Shown one piece after another: positions 15,588-23,891 of a stretch of 27,817 nucleotides of DNA. A model generated the notes under the pieces. The model searched no databases, was not told the DNA's origin, and saw only the letters and a program-made list of their open reading frames with translations. The translations under genes and the position numbers were made by a program. The DNA comes from CAG-390 sp964579135 (GTDB taxonomy: Bacteria; Bacillota; Clostridia; Oscillospirales; CAG-272). The stretch is taken from positions 1-27,817 of the forward strand of contig CAZOFD010000021.1 in assembly GCA_964579135.1 (NCBI GenBank), in the 5' to 3' direction. Every line of letters begins with the position of its first letter. Position 1 is the first letter of the stretch.

Positions 15588-17225
15588 TTATTTGCCGTTT
15601 TGAGCACCGCCTTGGCGAAAATTTGCCTGCTCCGGCGCGGTTTTTGCGGCAATGCTGTCTTTTTTTGCTTTTTTGCGCGAAAAAACGCAATCGAAAAGCC
15701 ACGAGCAGGTCTCCTTGTCGAGTGCGCCGCAAAGCCTTGCGAAAATGACGAAAGTTGTGCTTACGATACATACGTGCACGGCGAGACGGGCTTTTGCCGA
15801 GAGCGAAAAGAGCGGAAAAAGTTGAAACAAAAGCACGGATATGCGCGAAGCGCCGACGGCGCAGGCAAGCGGCGCACCTATCCAAGATACGACGCGGACG
15901 CGAAGCCCCGTACGTCCGATGAGCCGAGCTGCGCTGAGTGCGAAATTGATGAGCTCGCTGACGTATAGCACGGCTATGTATCCGTATATACCCGCACGCG
16001 GCAGCAAAAGGCGTACGAGCAAGACCGAAAGGGCGGCGTCCGCTACGTTGACGTTCATGGTATACACCTGATCGCCGAGACCTTTCAGCATCGAGTCCGT
16101 TACCGTGTCGAGATACATAACGGGCAAAAGCGGCGCGAGAGCCGAGACGTATTCGCCCGCTTCGGTGCTTGAATAGAGGGTCTGCCCGATCTCACGCGCG
16201 AGGACACCCATAACGCCCGCAGCGGCAAATCCGAGGAGCAGGCACAGATGCCAAACGCGCGAGGCTATATAAGAGAGGCGGCGCGACGAGGAGCCGTTTG
16301 TTGCCCCGGCGACCTCCGGCACGAGCAACGCGGTGAACGAATTTATCAGCGCGTAAGGTAACGTTATAACGGGGAATACCATCCCCGTAAGCACTCCGTA
16401 CGATGCGATCGCCGCAGCGCGGCTCATACCGAAAGATACGAGGCTTGCGGGGATCAAAATATGCTCGACGGTTGTAAGTCCCGAACGAATATACGAACTG
16501 ACGGCGGTCGGGAACGATATGCCGAATATCTTGGTGCCGAGTGCGTGCGACTGTGCGCACGTTAACGACTCGCCAAGGCGCGGGCGGCTTTCGCGGAGGT
16601 ACAAAAATACGGAAAGCGCGAGCGAGAGTATCTCCGCAATTGCCGCGCCGAGGATAACGGCGCAAACGGAGGCGACCTCGCCGTGCGGCAAAAGCGGTCT
16701 TAAAAGCGCGACCGTGGCGAATATTTTTATGCCTTGCTCGCTAAGCTGCGAGACGGCGCTTTTCCAAACGCGCCTTACCGCTGAAAAATATCCCGATAGC
16801 GCGGAAGAAACGGCTATCGCGGGCAGAGAAAGGGCGGAGAGGCGAAGCGGCAGGGTGGCGCTTTCGGTCTTGAGCCAATTTGCGGCAATCGTCGGTGCGG
16901 CGAAAAAAAGCAGTGTCGCGGACAGCGCGCCGCAAACGCATGCCAAAGCGACGCATTTGCGAACGGCGGCTCGGATCACGGCGCCGCTGTCGTTCGCTTC
17001 GGCAACGCAACGTGTGGCGGCGAGATTTATGCCGGACGTTGCGAGGGTCAGCGCAAAGCCCCACACACTCGTTATCAGCGAATGTATGCCGATAGCCACC
17101 GCCCCGACTTTGTTCGAGAGATAAACGCCGAAAGCCACGCCCACGGCTCGCATAATCAGCGCGACCGCGCACATCAGAAGAGAATTGCGCACGATCGTCT
17201 TTGCTTTTCCGCCGTTTTGTCGCAT
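15588..17225 (-). CDS. SpoVB/MurJ-like lipid-linked oligosaccharide flippase (MATE fold)
   Basis: A 545-residue polytopic protein with about 14 hydrophobic segments. It belongs to the MOP superfamily and looks like the clostridial SpoVB group. The N-terminal stretch (SLLMCAVALIMRAVGVAFGVYLSNKVGAVAIGIHSL, then GFALTLATSGINLAATRCVAEA) is characteristic. Such proteins flip lipid-linked cell-wall precursors; SpoVB itself acts in spore cortex formation. No sporulation genes are nearby, so vegetative or sporulation use is open. The start is the ATG at 17225 behind AAAGGGGGC; the frame stays open upstream to 17375 but encodes Arg-rich sequence unlike the family. The C-terminal ~30 residues are charged and cytoplasmic. 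It lies upstream of serS on the same strand, which has its own promoter. Confidence 0.86.
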   Translation of the reverse strand: MRQNGGKAKTIVRNSLLMCAVALIMRAVGVAFGVYLSNKVGAVAIGIHSLITSVWGFALTLATSGINLAATRCVAEANDSGAVIRAAVRKCVALACVCGALSATLLFFAAPTIAANWLKTESATLPLRLSALSLPAIAVSSALSGYFSAVRRVWKSAVSQLSEQGIKIFATVALLRPLLPHGEVASVCAVILGAAIAEILSLALSVFLYLRESRPRLGESLTCAQSHALGTKIFGISFPTAVSSYIRSGLTTVEHILIPASLVSFGMSRAAAIASYGVLTGMVFPVITLPYALINSFTALLVPEVAGATNGSSSRRLSYIASRVWHLCLLLGFAAAGVMGVLAREIGQTLYSSTEAGEYVSALAPLLPVMYLDTVTDSMLKGLGDQVYTMNVNVADAALSVLLVRLLLPRAGIYGYIAVLYVSELINFALSAARLIGRTGLRVRVVSWIGAPLACAVGASRISVLLFQLFPLFSLSAKARLAVHVCIVSTTFVIFARLCGALDKETCSWLFDCVFSRKKAKKDSIAAKTAPEQANFRQGGAQNGK

Positions 17226-17336
17226 ATTCGCCCAGCCCCCTTTCCGCCGCGCCGAGCCCTTGCCTCGACGGCGGATAGTTAATTTTATTCCGCGGCGGCG
17301 GCAATATGACCTTTTAGCGCATCGGCGAGGACGACC

Positions 17337-17365
17337 TTGACAATTTCTTCGTTCGGTGATATAAT
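17337..17365 (+). promoter_or_regulatory. Perfect consensus promoter of queT
   Basis: TTGACA (17337-17342), a 17-bp spacer and TATAAT (17360-17365), with TGA just before the -10. Both hexamers are perfect and spacing is optimal. Such a strong promoter before a vitamin-type transporter fits control acting after initiation, through the riboswitch at 17384. Confidence 0.9.
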
Positions 17366-17383
17366 CCGTATGCACTTTGTGCG

Positions 17384-17424
17384 GGTGAGTTCGTGACCTT
17401 CCTCACCTAAAACAAAACTACGGG
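17384..17424 (+). promoter_or_regulatory. PreQ1-I-type riboswitch candidate in the queT leader
   Basis: A 6-bp stem, GGTGAG (17384-17389) with CTCACC (17402-17407), closes a 12-base loop, TTCGTGACCTTC. It is followed at once by an A-rich tail, TAAAACAAAACTACGGG. This is the layout of preQ1-I aptamers: a short hairpin, a loop starting UUC, and a tail with AAAACAAAACUA that folds back as an H-type pseudoknot. Loop UCGU (17391-17394) can pair with tail ACGG. The tail runs into the ribosome site GGGAG before the ATG at 17436, so ligand binding would hide it and repress translation. The downstream gene encodes a queuosine-precursor transporter, which supports the call. An Rfam covariance search (RF00522) would decide it. 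Confidence 0.75.
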
Positions 17425-17435
17425 AGATTTTTACG

Positions 17436-17927
17436 ATGAAAAAAAACAATTCGACGCCTGTTGCCGAGATAACGCGAGGCGCTTTGATAGCCGCAACGTA
17501 CGTTGTGATGACGGGGTTCTGCGCGATCTTCGGACTTGATAAGGGGGTAATACAGTTCAGGATATCCGAGGCACTCGTTATCCTTGCCGTGTTCACGCCC
17601 TCGGCGACCGCCGGGGTAACGGTCGGGTGTCTGCTGTCCAACCTTTTGTTCGGGGGCGCCGTGTACGACGTTTTGTTCGGGACGCTGGCGACACTGCTCG
17701 GGATGCTCGGCGGTCGCGCACTGCGACGCTTTCCATATCTTGTGCCGTTGCCCACCGTGTTGTCTAACACCGCGATAGTTCCGCTCGTTTTGCGTTTCGC
17801 ATACGGCTCTGAGGATGCGCTGTGGTTTATGGCTGCGACGGTCGGGATAGGCGAGCTCGTTTGCGCTTACGCGGGCGGAATTTTGCTTTTTTTTATGCTT
17901 CGCAAACGATTTAAGACCTACGTGTGA
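17436..17927 (+). CDS. queT: QueT family queuosine-precursor transporter (ECF S component)
   Basis: A 163-residue integral membrane protein with about five to six helices. It is recognised as QueT (COG4708), the substrate-binding S component of an energy-coupling factor transporter for queuosine precursors such as preQ1 or queuine. The N-terminal EITRGALIAATYVVMT segment is typical of S components. FRISEALVILAVFTPSATAGVTVGCLLSNL and YDVLFGTLATLLGMLGG follow the QueT pattern. The shared ECF A1, A2 and T subunits are not in the window and must be encoded elsewhere. The preQ1-type leader and the absence of local queuosine synthesis genes suggest salvage. The start at 17436 follows GGGAG. Confidence 0.9.
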   Translation: MKKNNSTPVAEITRGALIAATYVVMTGFCAIFGLDKGVIQFRISEALVILAVFTPSATAGVTVGCLLSNLLFGGAVYDVLFGTLATLLGMLGGRALRRFPYLVPLPTVLSNTAIVPLVLRFAYGSEDALWFMAATVGIGELVCAYAGGILLFFMLRKRFKTYV

Positions 17928-18072
17928 TCTGTATCGGCGCACGTTTAAAGCAAAGTCGGATTTTTCGTCGTGCCGAAGCTCTGCGTGCGGGCAATGAGGT
18001 GCGATACAAGATTTAAAATATAAAGTTTCAAAAGGGTCAAAATTGCGGCGTCGGCATCTTTTGCCGAAACCG

Positions 18073-18118
18073 AAAGCGAGAGCCGCGACGTGAGTCGCGG
18101 CTCTCGCTTTGTTTTTTC
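18073..18118 (+). terminator. Intrinsic terminator downstream of queT
   Basis: A 17-bp perfect stem (18073-18089 with 18094-18110) capped by a GTGA (GNRA-type) tetraloop, followed by GTTTTTT. It lies about 145 bp after the queT stop. The minus strand lacks a good T-tract after the stem, but the hairpin may still help end the convergent radical SAM transcript (stop at 18147). Confidence 0.8.
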
Positions 18119-18146
18119 GGATCGCGGGGGCTCGGTCGGCGCATAT

Positions 18147-19097
18147 TTACGCCCGATATTTCCCCTGCCACAGGTCGTGAGAGAAAAGATATTTGTCCAC
18201 GTCGTTTATGACGGCGATCTTTTTGCGGCTCCATTCGGGGGCGACGAGGTCTTCGGCAACGCCGTCGCCGGTGAGACGGGCTATAACGACGTCCGGCGGT
18301 AACGTCGCCAGAGCCGAAGCCACGGTCTCGATATAATCCTCGCGCTCCATCGGCACGTATGCGCCGCGACGGTACATATCCTCGAGAGGGGTCGAGCGCA
18401 AAACGTGGAGCAGGTGGATCTTGACTTGGTCCGGGTGCAGACGCGCAAGATCGCGCGCCGTGCGCATCATATCCTCGCGCGTTTCGCCCGGCAAGCCGAA
18501 TATAACGTGCACGCATATCTCGGCGCGCGGAACGAGTCGGCGCAGACGGGCAAAACCCGATACGAACTCGGCAAAATCGTGCCCGCGTCCGATGGCGCGC
18601 GCCGTGACGTCGGACGAGCTTTGCAGACCGAGCTCGACGGTGAGGTGCGTTTTTTTCGATACGTCGTCGAGCAGTGCGCAAACGTCCTCGCCGACGCAAT
18701 CCGCCCGAGTGGCGACGTTCAGCGCGACAACGCCTTCGAACGAGAGCACCTCCGAATATATCGCCTTGAGGCGTTCGACCGGCGCATAGGTGTTGGTGTG
18801 CGCCTGAAGATAGGCGATCGTGAGGGTCGTGTCCCACTTTGACGATAGTCGCTCCCGACCTATGCGATATTGCTCCGCGAGCGACGGCGCGTGCGCAATG
18901 CAATCTCCGCTTCCGCTCGGCGAGCAGTAGATACAGCCGCCGCCCCGTTCGACGTTCGGGCACGAAAGCCCCGCGTCGAGCGGAATCTTTGCGAGTTTTG
19001 CGCCGAAAGTGCGCCTTAAGTAACAGTCGTAGGTGTAGTATCTTTTGTTGCTGTCGCTGTTGACGAAAGGGTTTGAGGCGACTTGGCTCGTTTTCAT
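18147..19097 (-). CDS. TIGR01212 family radical SAM protein
   Basis: A 316-residue radical SAM protein of the TIGR01212 family (E. coli YhcC, B. subtilis YtqA). The N-terminal family block NKRYYTYDCYLRRTFGAKLAKIPLDAG is followed by the cluster-binding Cys at 46, 55 and 58 (CPNVERGGGCIYC), which differs from the usual CxxxCxxC spacing and is diagnostic here. GLQSSSDVTARAIGRGHD, HVIFGLPGETREDM and KIHLLHVLRSTPLEDMY are also typical. From memory, the B. subtilis member has been linked to 2-thiouridine side-chain tRNA modification (MnmL); whether this protein does the same is inferred. It overlaps the upstream amidotransferase gene by 4 bp (ATGA), so the two are co-translated. Confidence 0.9.
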   Translation of the reverse strand: MKTSQVASNPFVNSDSNKRYYTYDCYLRRTFGAKLAKIPLDAGLSCPNVERGGGCIYCSPSGSGDCIAHAPSLAEQYRIGRERLSSKWDTTLTIAYLQAHTNTYAPVERLKAIYSEVLSFEGVVALNVATRADCVGEDVCALLDDVSKKTHLTVELGLQSSSDVTARAIGRGHDFAEFVSGFARLRRLVPRAEICVHVIFGLPGETREDMMRTARDLARLHPDQVKIHLLHVLRSTPLEDMYRRGAYVPMEREDYIETVASALATLPPDVVIARLTGDGVAEDLVAPEWSRKKIAVINDVDKYLFSHDLWQGKYRA

Positions 19098-19795
19098 CTT
19101 TCCGCGTGCTCGCGAGCCGCCCCGACGAATTTCGCGAATACGTTGCGCGAAAGTTCGCTTCGCTCAAAGCAAAGCTCGGGGTGCCATTGCAGACACAGCA
19201 AAAATCTTTCGCGGTCGCGCCCCTCGACAGCCTCGATCGCGCCGTCTTTGTCGACGGCGCAAGCGACGAGCGACGGCGCTACGGCTTTTACCGCTTGGTG
19301 GTGGAAGCTGTTTGTGGCACATTCGTCGCAGCCCGCAAGCTCGTGCAGGAGCGTCCCGCGCACGATGTCGGCGCGGTACGGCATTTCGGTACCGGGTTCC
19401 GTTTGGCGATGCCCCTCCATATGCTGAAAGAGCGTTCCGCCGTAAAATACGTTTATGACTTGCTCGCCGCGGCATATGCCGAGAACGGGGCGTTTATCGT
19501 TTTTCAGAAGCTCGAGCAGGCGCAACTCGAAAACGTCTCTTTCTCGGCATATTTCGACGTTTTCTCCCGCGATTTCCTCGCCGTAGTATTTGGGGTCGAT
19601 ATCGACGCCGCCGGCAAAAAGAAAGCCGTCGAATTCGTCGGCGAAAAATTGCTCCGCTTCCGCTTCTCCTCCCGCGAAGTGCAGGAATACGGGGATCCCG
19701 CCGGAGCGGTAAACGGCTTCGAAATACGCTTTGTTCATTCTGATAAAATTGTCCGACATTGAAGAGCAGATTGCGATAACGGGTTTTTTTCTCAT
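19094..19795 (-). CDS. PuuD-type class I glutamine amidotransferase-like hydrolase
   Basis: A 233-residue protein of the gamma-glutamyl-gamma-aminobutyrate hydrolase (PuuD, peptidase C26) family. It would cleave a gamma-glutamyl amide bond. Visible motifs: FAGGVDIDPKYYGE near residue 60, the nucleophile Cys108 in LGICRGEQ, GGTLFQHMEGH near 123, NSFHHQAVK near 165, and the catalytic His-Glu in LQWHPE near 207. The triad is complete. The physiological substrate is unknown, since no polyamine or gamma-glutamyl pathway gene is adjacent. The start at 19795 has AAAGGA upstream. The gene is coupled by a 4-bp overlap to the radical SAM gene that follows. Confidence 0.9.
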   Translation of the reverse strand: MRKKPVIAICSSMSDNFIRMNKAYFEAVYRSGGIPVFLHFAGGEAEAEQFFADEFDGFLFAGGVDIDPKYYGEEIAGENVEICRERDVFELRLLELLKNDKRPVLGICRGEQVINVFYGGTLFQHMEGHRQTEPGTEMPYRADIVRGTLLHELAGCDECATNSFHHQAVKAVAPSLVACAVDKDGAIEAVEGRDRERFLLCLQWHPELCFERSELSRNVFAKFVGAAREHAER

Positions 19796-19842
19796 AATAT
19801 TTTATGTCCTTTGACGTTTTGCTTGCGGCGTTTGCCGCTTAT

Positions 19843-19873
19843 CGAAATTGCCGCGCGATGCGCGGCAATTTCG
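19843..19873. terminator. Strong hairpin after the sulfatase gene
   Basis: A 14-bp perfect inverted repeat (19843-19856 with 19860-19873) with a three-base loop. It lies 5 bp after the stop of the LTA-synthase-like gene, as a terminator would. The T-tract (TATTTTT) lies on the plus-strand side, however, while the minus strand reads ATAAGCGG after the stem. It may act as a U-poor terminator or as a 3'-end stabiliser. Confidence 0.55.
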
Positions 19874-19878
19874 TATTT

Positions 19879-22092
19879 TTATCCGAACACCTTGCGGTAA
19901 TAATCCTTTTCGAGGATGTAGTTCGAATAAGTTCGCATATTTTTTATTTCTTTGTTGTTTTGGTCGATATAGCTTTGCAAAAGCGAGGGGTCGTTTATCT
20001 CAACGCCCTCGTTCAGATAGAATTGACCGCCGGTGTAATAACCGTAATCCGTTATCCAGTTGTTGTAAAGCGATACCGAGCCGGAGTTCGAGCAGTTGAG
20101 GAGCACGAGCCCGTCGGAATCGGAGAGGATGTCCCTTCCCATTATAAGGCGTGAATCATACTCGAGACCGAAGAGGTTGAGCACCGTGGGAAGAATGTCG
20201 GGCGCTGAGCATACCTTGGATACGGTCACGGGTTCGGTCATAGAAGCCGACCAGATGATGAGAGGGGCGCGGTAAAGGTCGAAGTTAAGGCATATATTGT
20301 CTTTGGGCAGTTTGTAGAGGTCGGAGAGGGCGTTTATCGTCGTTTCTTCGTCGATGGATCCGTCGCTTTTCCCGGCGATGGAGTAAGGATAATGGTCGGG
20401 AGCCATAACGAATACGGTGTCCTCGAGGATTCCCTTTGCCTCAAGCTCGCGGCAAAGCTCGGATACCATAAGCTCGACCTCGTACTGTGCCGCGAGATAG
20501 AGTTTGGCGGCTTTTTCGGTGTAGCCGAGGTTGAGCGAGTCGACGTAGCTGTAATGTTTGCTTGCCTGAGCGTTGCCCGTGTGGAAAGCGTGACCGCTGA
20601 CGGTCATATAATAAATGTGAAAAGGCTCGTCGGCTGTCAGATACGAAAGGGTGTTCGTTGCGAGCTCTTTGTCGGAGAGGGGCCACGCGCGGGAGAACGT
20701 TGCGTTTGCTCCGCTTGAGGTTACCCAGCCGCCGGTGGTGGGGTAGTTGCCTTTTTTTACGTAGTCGGTGCCGTGGAACGTGTATCCGAAGTTGGCGTGC
20801 GAGAGGTTGCGGCTGTAATACGTGTAAGTCCAGTTGTGAAAGGCGTTGGTGGCGTACCCTTGCGCTTTGAGCATATTGCCGAGTGTAAACGGCATATAGT
20901 TCGAGGCGCTGTCGCGCAGGCAGGTTTGCTTGTTGTAAAAGTTGCCGGTGATATTCGCGTACTCGCCCGTAGCCGTCGAGCCGCCCCATTGCGAACAGTA
21001 GTAGTTTTCGAAGACGAATCCCTCCGTCTTCATTTTATAAAGCGTCGGAGTGAGCGTTTCATTTATCGCGGCTGGCGACCAGCCCTCCACCGTGATAAAG
21101 ATAAGATTTTTTCCCTCGAAAAGTCCGGTATATTCGTTTTTGTTCGTCGGGGTGCGGTTCGAAAAGTACGTGTGTGCGTTTTTATCGGCAGTTGAGGAGG
21201 CGTCGGCTATCAGCTTGTCGAAATCGACGTCGAGAACGTTGGGGCTGCGGTCGATCTCGGGTGGGGTGACGGACGATCCGCCCTGCGAGGTGCCGCTCGA
21301 GTCCGAGCTCGTGTCGGGCTTGAAAAGCTGGTCGACGTTAACGGTGGTGTTATCCGAAAGGTCGGGATCGATACTCTCGGCAGAGCCGAAAAGCTTGTAT
21401 TTCGTGTCGAGCCGCAGCGCGGTCAGCACGCCGAAGCGCGTGCCCGCCTCGGTCATCAAAAAGCCTTCGTTATAATAATATTTGTCCTCGAAATATCCGT
21501 CGTGTGCGTTGACGAAAGATACGCCGCCGACGTAAAGCATCGTTGCGGCGAGCAGACCCGCCCCCGCGGCGTATACGTTTATGCGAACGAGGCGCAAACC
21601 GTGTTTGCCGAAGAAAGCGAAGAGCGGAACGGGCAAAAATATCAGCAGTATATAGCCGATGTTACCGGTGATGCAACCGAGCGCTTCGCGATAAAATTGC
21701 GTAACGTTGCCCGCCTCTCCGAGCAGATCCCAGTAAAAAAAGTCTTTGAAAAAGTCAAGGTAAACGACTTGCGTGGCAAAATACAGGCAGATGAAAGAGA
21801 GCAGCACGAGCATCAAGACGTAGTTGACTTTTTCGGGGAAAAGCGTCGTCAATATCGCCGCGAAAATCCCGAATGCCGCCGAAAACAGCACCGCGTATGC
21901 GAAAAACGAAGCGGAGAAATTTCCGCCCATCGAGATCCGCATAACGAATTCGAGATAAATAAAGGTCAGCGGAAGCGACGCCATATAGAGAACGTTGGAG
22001 TAAAGGGTGTTTGAAATGCATTTGTCCTGCGGTTTTCTTCTTATGATCGTGCGCCGTGCGTCGGCGCGAGGGGATGTTTGGTTGTTGCTCAT
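19879..22092 (-). CDS. LTA synthase family sulfatase (phosphoglycerol transferase-like)
   Basis: A 737-residue membrane enzyme. About five N-terminal membrane spans (residues ~30-190) precede an outside sulfatase-fold domain (about 325-660), with a Ser/Thr-rich linker (DTSSDSSGTSQGGSSVTPP) before it. Such proteins transfer glycerol phosphate from phosphatidylglycerol to build lipoteichoic acid or decorate envelope glycans. Likely catalytic parts are the metal-binding Glu in TVEGWSP (near 337), the nucleophile Thr373 in GGSTATGEY (aligned with GKTSDAEF of LtaS) and the Asp-His pair in APDHYPY. The usual Asp after Thr-Ser is replaced by Thr here, so the substrate may differ from classic LtaS. 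The C-terminal ~40 residues are hydrophilic. GGAG lies 11 bases before the ATG. Confidence 0.85.
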   Translation of the reverse strand: MSNNQTSPRADARRTIIRRKPQDKCISNTLYSNVLYMASLPLTFIYLEFVMRISMGGNFSASFFAYAVLFSAAFGIFAAILTTLFPEKVNYVLMLVLLSFICLYFATQVVYLDFFKDFFYWDLLGEAGNVTQFYREALGCITGNIGYILLIFLPVPLFAFFGKHGLRLVRINVYAAGAGLLAATMLYVGGVSFVNAHDGYFEDKYYYNEGFLMTEAGTRFGVLTALRLDTKYKLFGSAESIDPDLSDNTTVNVDQLFKPDTSSDSSGTSQGGSSVTPPEIDRSPNVLDVDFDKLIADASSTADKNAHTYFSNRTPTNKNEYTGLFEGKNLIFITVEGWSPAAINETLTPTLYKMKTEGFVFENYYCSQWGGSTATGEYANITGNFYNKQTCLRDSASNYMPFTLGNMLKAQGYATNAFHNWTYTYYSRNLSHANFGYTFHGTDYVKKGNYPTTGGWVTSSGANATFSRAWPLSDKELATNTLSYLTADEPFHIYYMTVSGHAFHTGNAQASKHYSYVDSLNLGYTEKAAKLYLAAQYEVELMVSELCRELEAKGILEDTVFVMAPDHYPYSIAGKSDGSIDEETTINALSDLYKLPKDNICLNFDLYRAPLIIWSASMTEPVTVSKVCSAPDILPTVLNLFGLEYDSRLIMGRDILSDSDGLVLLNCSNSGSVSLYNNWITDYGYYTGGQFYLNEGVEINDPSLLQSYIDQNNKEIKNMRTYSNYILEKDYYRKVFG

Positions 22093-22249
22093 TTGCGGTA
22101 TCTCCGTAAAATTGGGGTGTGGCAGGTGGGCGCACCTGCGCGTTTTCGGATTTCCGCGCGCGCCGTTGCGCGCGCGGGGTGAAAATGCCGATGGGGATGA
22201 GCCGGGGCGTCGTTGGTCGGGCGCGCCTTTTCGGCGTTGCCGCGGGACG

Positions 22250-23743
22250 TTATTTTTTGTGATACAACTTTTTGGTCTGATACACCGGCTCGTACGTTAT
22301 GTTGACGCCGAGCTTTTTCAAAAGATTTTCGTCCGTGGGGGAGAGGATGACGGTGGAGTGAGCGTCGCAGCCGCGCAGCCCGGAGAGTTGATCCATAGCT
22401 TTTTCGGCTTCGGGCGAGGTTACTGCGCAAACGGAGAGGGCTATCAGCAGTTCGTCGGTGTGCAAACGCGGATTATGATTGCCGAGATGCTCGACCTTTA
22501 GGTGCTGCACGGGCTCTATGATGCTCGGGGAGATAAGGTGCTCGTCGTCGTCGATCCCCGCAAGCGCTTTGAGGGCGTTCAGCAGCATTGCCGACGTTGC
22601 GCCGAGCAAGCGCGAGGTCTTGCCGGTGACTATGGTGCCGTCGGGCAGCTCTATCGCCGCAGCCGGGGCTCCCGTTTCGTCGCGCTTGGCAAGCGCCGCG
22701 GCGATAACGGGTCTGTCGGCGCGGGAGAGTCCCGCCTGCTTTATCTGCAATTCGTGCTTGTATACGACCTCGTTCGATATCTCGCCGCGCTTAACGGCGC
22801 AAAGATCGGCGTAGTAGCGGCGTATTATCTCCCTGTTGCAGGCGAGGCGCACGACCTCTTCGTCCGTTATGCAAAATCCCGCCATATTAACGCCCATATC
22901 CGTGGGGGATTTGTACGGGCACTTGCCGTATATCTTTTCGAAAGTGGCGCTGAGGACGGGGAAGATCTCGATGTCGCGGTTGTAGTTTACGGTGGTTTGA
23001 CCGTATGCTTCGAGATGGAACGGGTCTATCATATTAACGTCGTTGAGGTCGGCTGTCGCGGCTTCGTAGGCGATGTTGACGGGGTGGCGAAGCGGCAGGT
23101 TCCATATGGGGAAAGTTTCGAACTTCGCATATCCCGCGCGTACGCCGCGACGGTTTTCGTTGTATACCTGCGACAGGCACACCGCCATTTTGCCGCTGCC
23201 GGGTCCGGGTGCGGTAACGACCACGAGCGAGCGATCGGTCTCTACGAAGTCGTTTTTGCCGAAGCCTTCTTCGGACACGATGCGGTCGACGTTGTACGGG
23301 TAGCCGTCTATCGGGTAGTGCCTGTACACCTTGACGCCTTGCGACGCGAGCTTTTGCTCGAAAGCGCATGCCGCGGGCTGATTTTCGAATTTCGTCATAA
23401 CGACGCTGCCGACGTAAAGACCGAAATGGCGAAAAACGTCGATCAGTCGGAACACGTCCGCGTCGTACGTTATGCCGAGGTCGCCGCGCTTTTTGTTCTT
23501 TTCGATGTCGCCGGCGCTTATAACTATTACGATCTCGGCTTGTTCCTTAAGCTCGAGCAACATCTTGAGTTTGCTGTCGGGCTCGAAGCCGGGAAGCACG
23601 CGCGAGGCGTGAAAGTCGTCGTACAGTTTGCCGCCGAACTCGAGGTACAGCTTGCCCCCGAATCTGTCGATGCGTTCTCTGATACGTTCGCTTTGAAGCT
23701 TCAGATATTTGGCGTTGTCAAATCCTGTTTTTTGCGATTGCAT
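22250..23743 (-). CDS. DUF1846 (UPF0371) family protein
   Basis: A 497-residue cytosolic protein of the DUF1846 family, common in Firmicutes. The family blocks are clear: GFDNAKYLKLQSERIRERIDRF at the start, LYLEFGGKLYDDFHASRVLPGF, ADVFRLIDVFRHFGLYVGSVV, VVTAPGPGSGKMAVCLSQ (P-loop-like, near residue 180), KFETFPIWNLPLRHPVN and CDAHSTVILSPTDENLLKKLG near the C terminus. The biochemical role is not established; the P-loop-like segment suggests nucleotide binding. The start is the ATG at 23743 behind GGGGGA; the frame is open further upstream but would overlap the promoter. Confidence 0.92.
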   Translation of the reverse strand: MQSQKTGFDNAKYLKLQSERIRERIDRFGGKLYLEFGGKLYDDFHASRVLPGFEPDSKLKMLLELKEQAEIVIVISAGDIEKNKKRGDLGITYDADVFRLIDVFRHFGLYVGSVVMTKFENQPAACAFEQKLASQGVKVYRHYPIDGYPYNVDRIVSEEGFGKNDFVETDRSLVVVTAPGPGSGKMAVCLSQVYNENRRGVRAGYAKFETFPIWNLPLRHPVNIAYEAATADLNDVNMIDPFHLEAYGQTTVNYNRDIEIFPVLSATFEKIYGKCPYKSPTDMGVNMAGFCITDEEVVRLACNREIIRRYYADLCAVKRGEISNEVVYKHELQIKQAGLSRADRPVIAAALAKRDETGAPAAAIELPDGTIVTGKTSRLLGATSAMLLNALKALAGIDDDEHLISPSIIEPVQHLKVEHLGNHNPRLHTDELLIALSVCAVTSPEAEKAMDQLSGLRGCDAHSTVILSPTDENLLKKLGVNITYEPVYQTKKLYHKK

Positions 23744-23776
23744 AGTCGATCGTCCCCCTAAAATAAACACAAAATC

Positions 23777-23805
23777 ATTATACAACATTTTTTTCTTCTT
23801 TTCAA
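23777..23805 (-). promoter_or_regulatory. Promoter of the DUF1846 gene
   Basis: On the minus strand: TTGAAA (complement of 23800-23805), a 17-bp spacer and a perfect TATAAT (complement of 23777-23782). It lies 33 bp before the ATG in an AT-rich stretch. Confidence 0.8.
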
Positions 23806-23851
23806 TAACAAAGAAAAAATATTTGTTCGCATTTTGCTTGCCGCGCGTGTG

Positions 23852-23880
23852 TTGACACGGTGCGCGTTTTGTGCTAAAAT
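23852..23880 (+). promoter_or_regulatory. Plus-strand promoter facing the 3' end of the holin-like gene
   Basis: TTGACA (23852-23857), a 17-bp spacer and TAAAAT (23875-23880), with TGC just before it as an extended -10. No plus-strand gene follows until nth at 24575. Transcription would begin near 23887, run through the hairpin at 23892-23921, and be antisense to the small holin-like gene. It may make a short hairpin RNA, an antisense RNA, or a long leader for nth. Confidence 0.6.
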
Positions 23881-23891
23881 AGCCGAAAAGA

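Noticed and set aside
22154..22177. 10-bp GC hairpin between the sulfatase and DUF1846 genes as a terminator
   Set aside because: Alternating CGCG sequence with no T-tract on either side; may only reflect local composition.
22502..23761. 419-codon open frame on the plus strand opposite DUF1846
   Set aside because: Shadow of a well-recognised family member; no ribosome site and no family resemblance.
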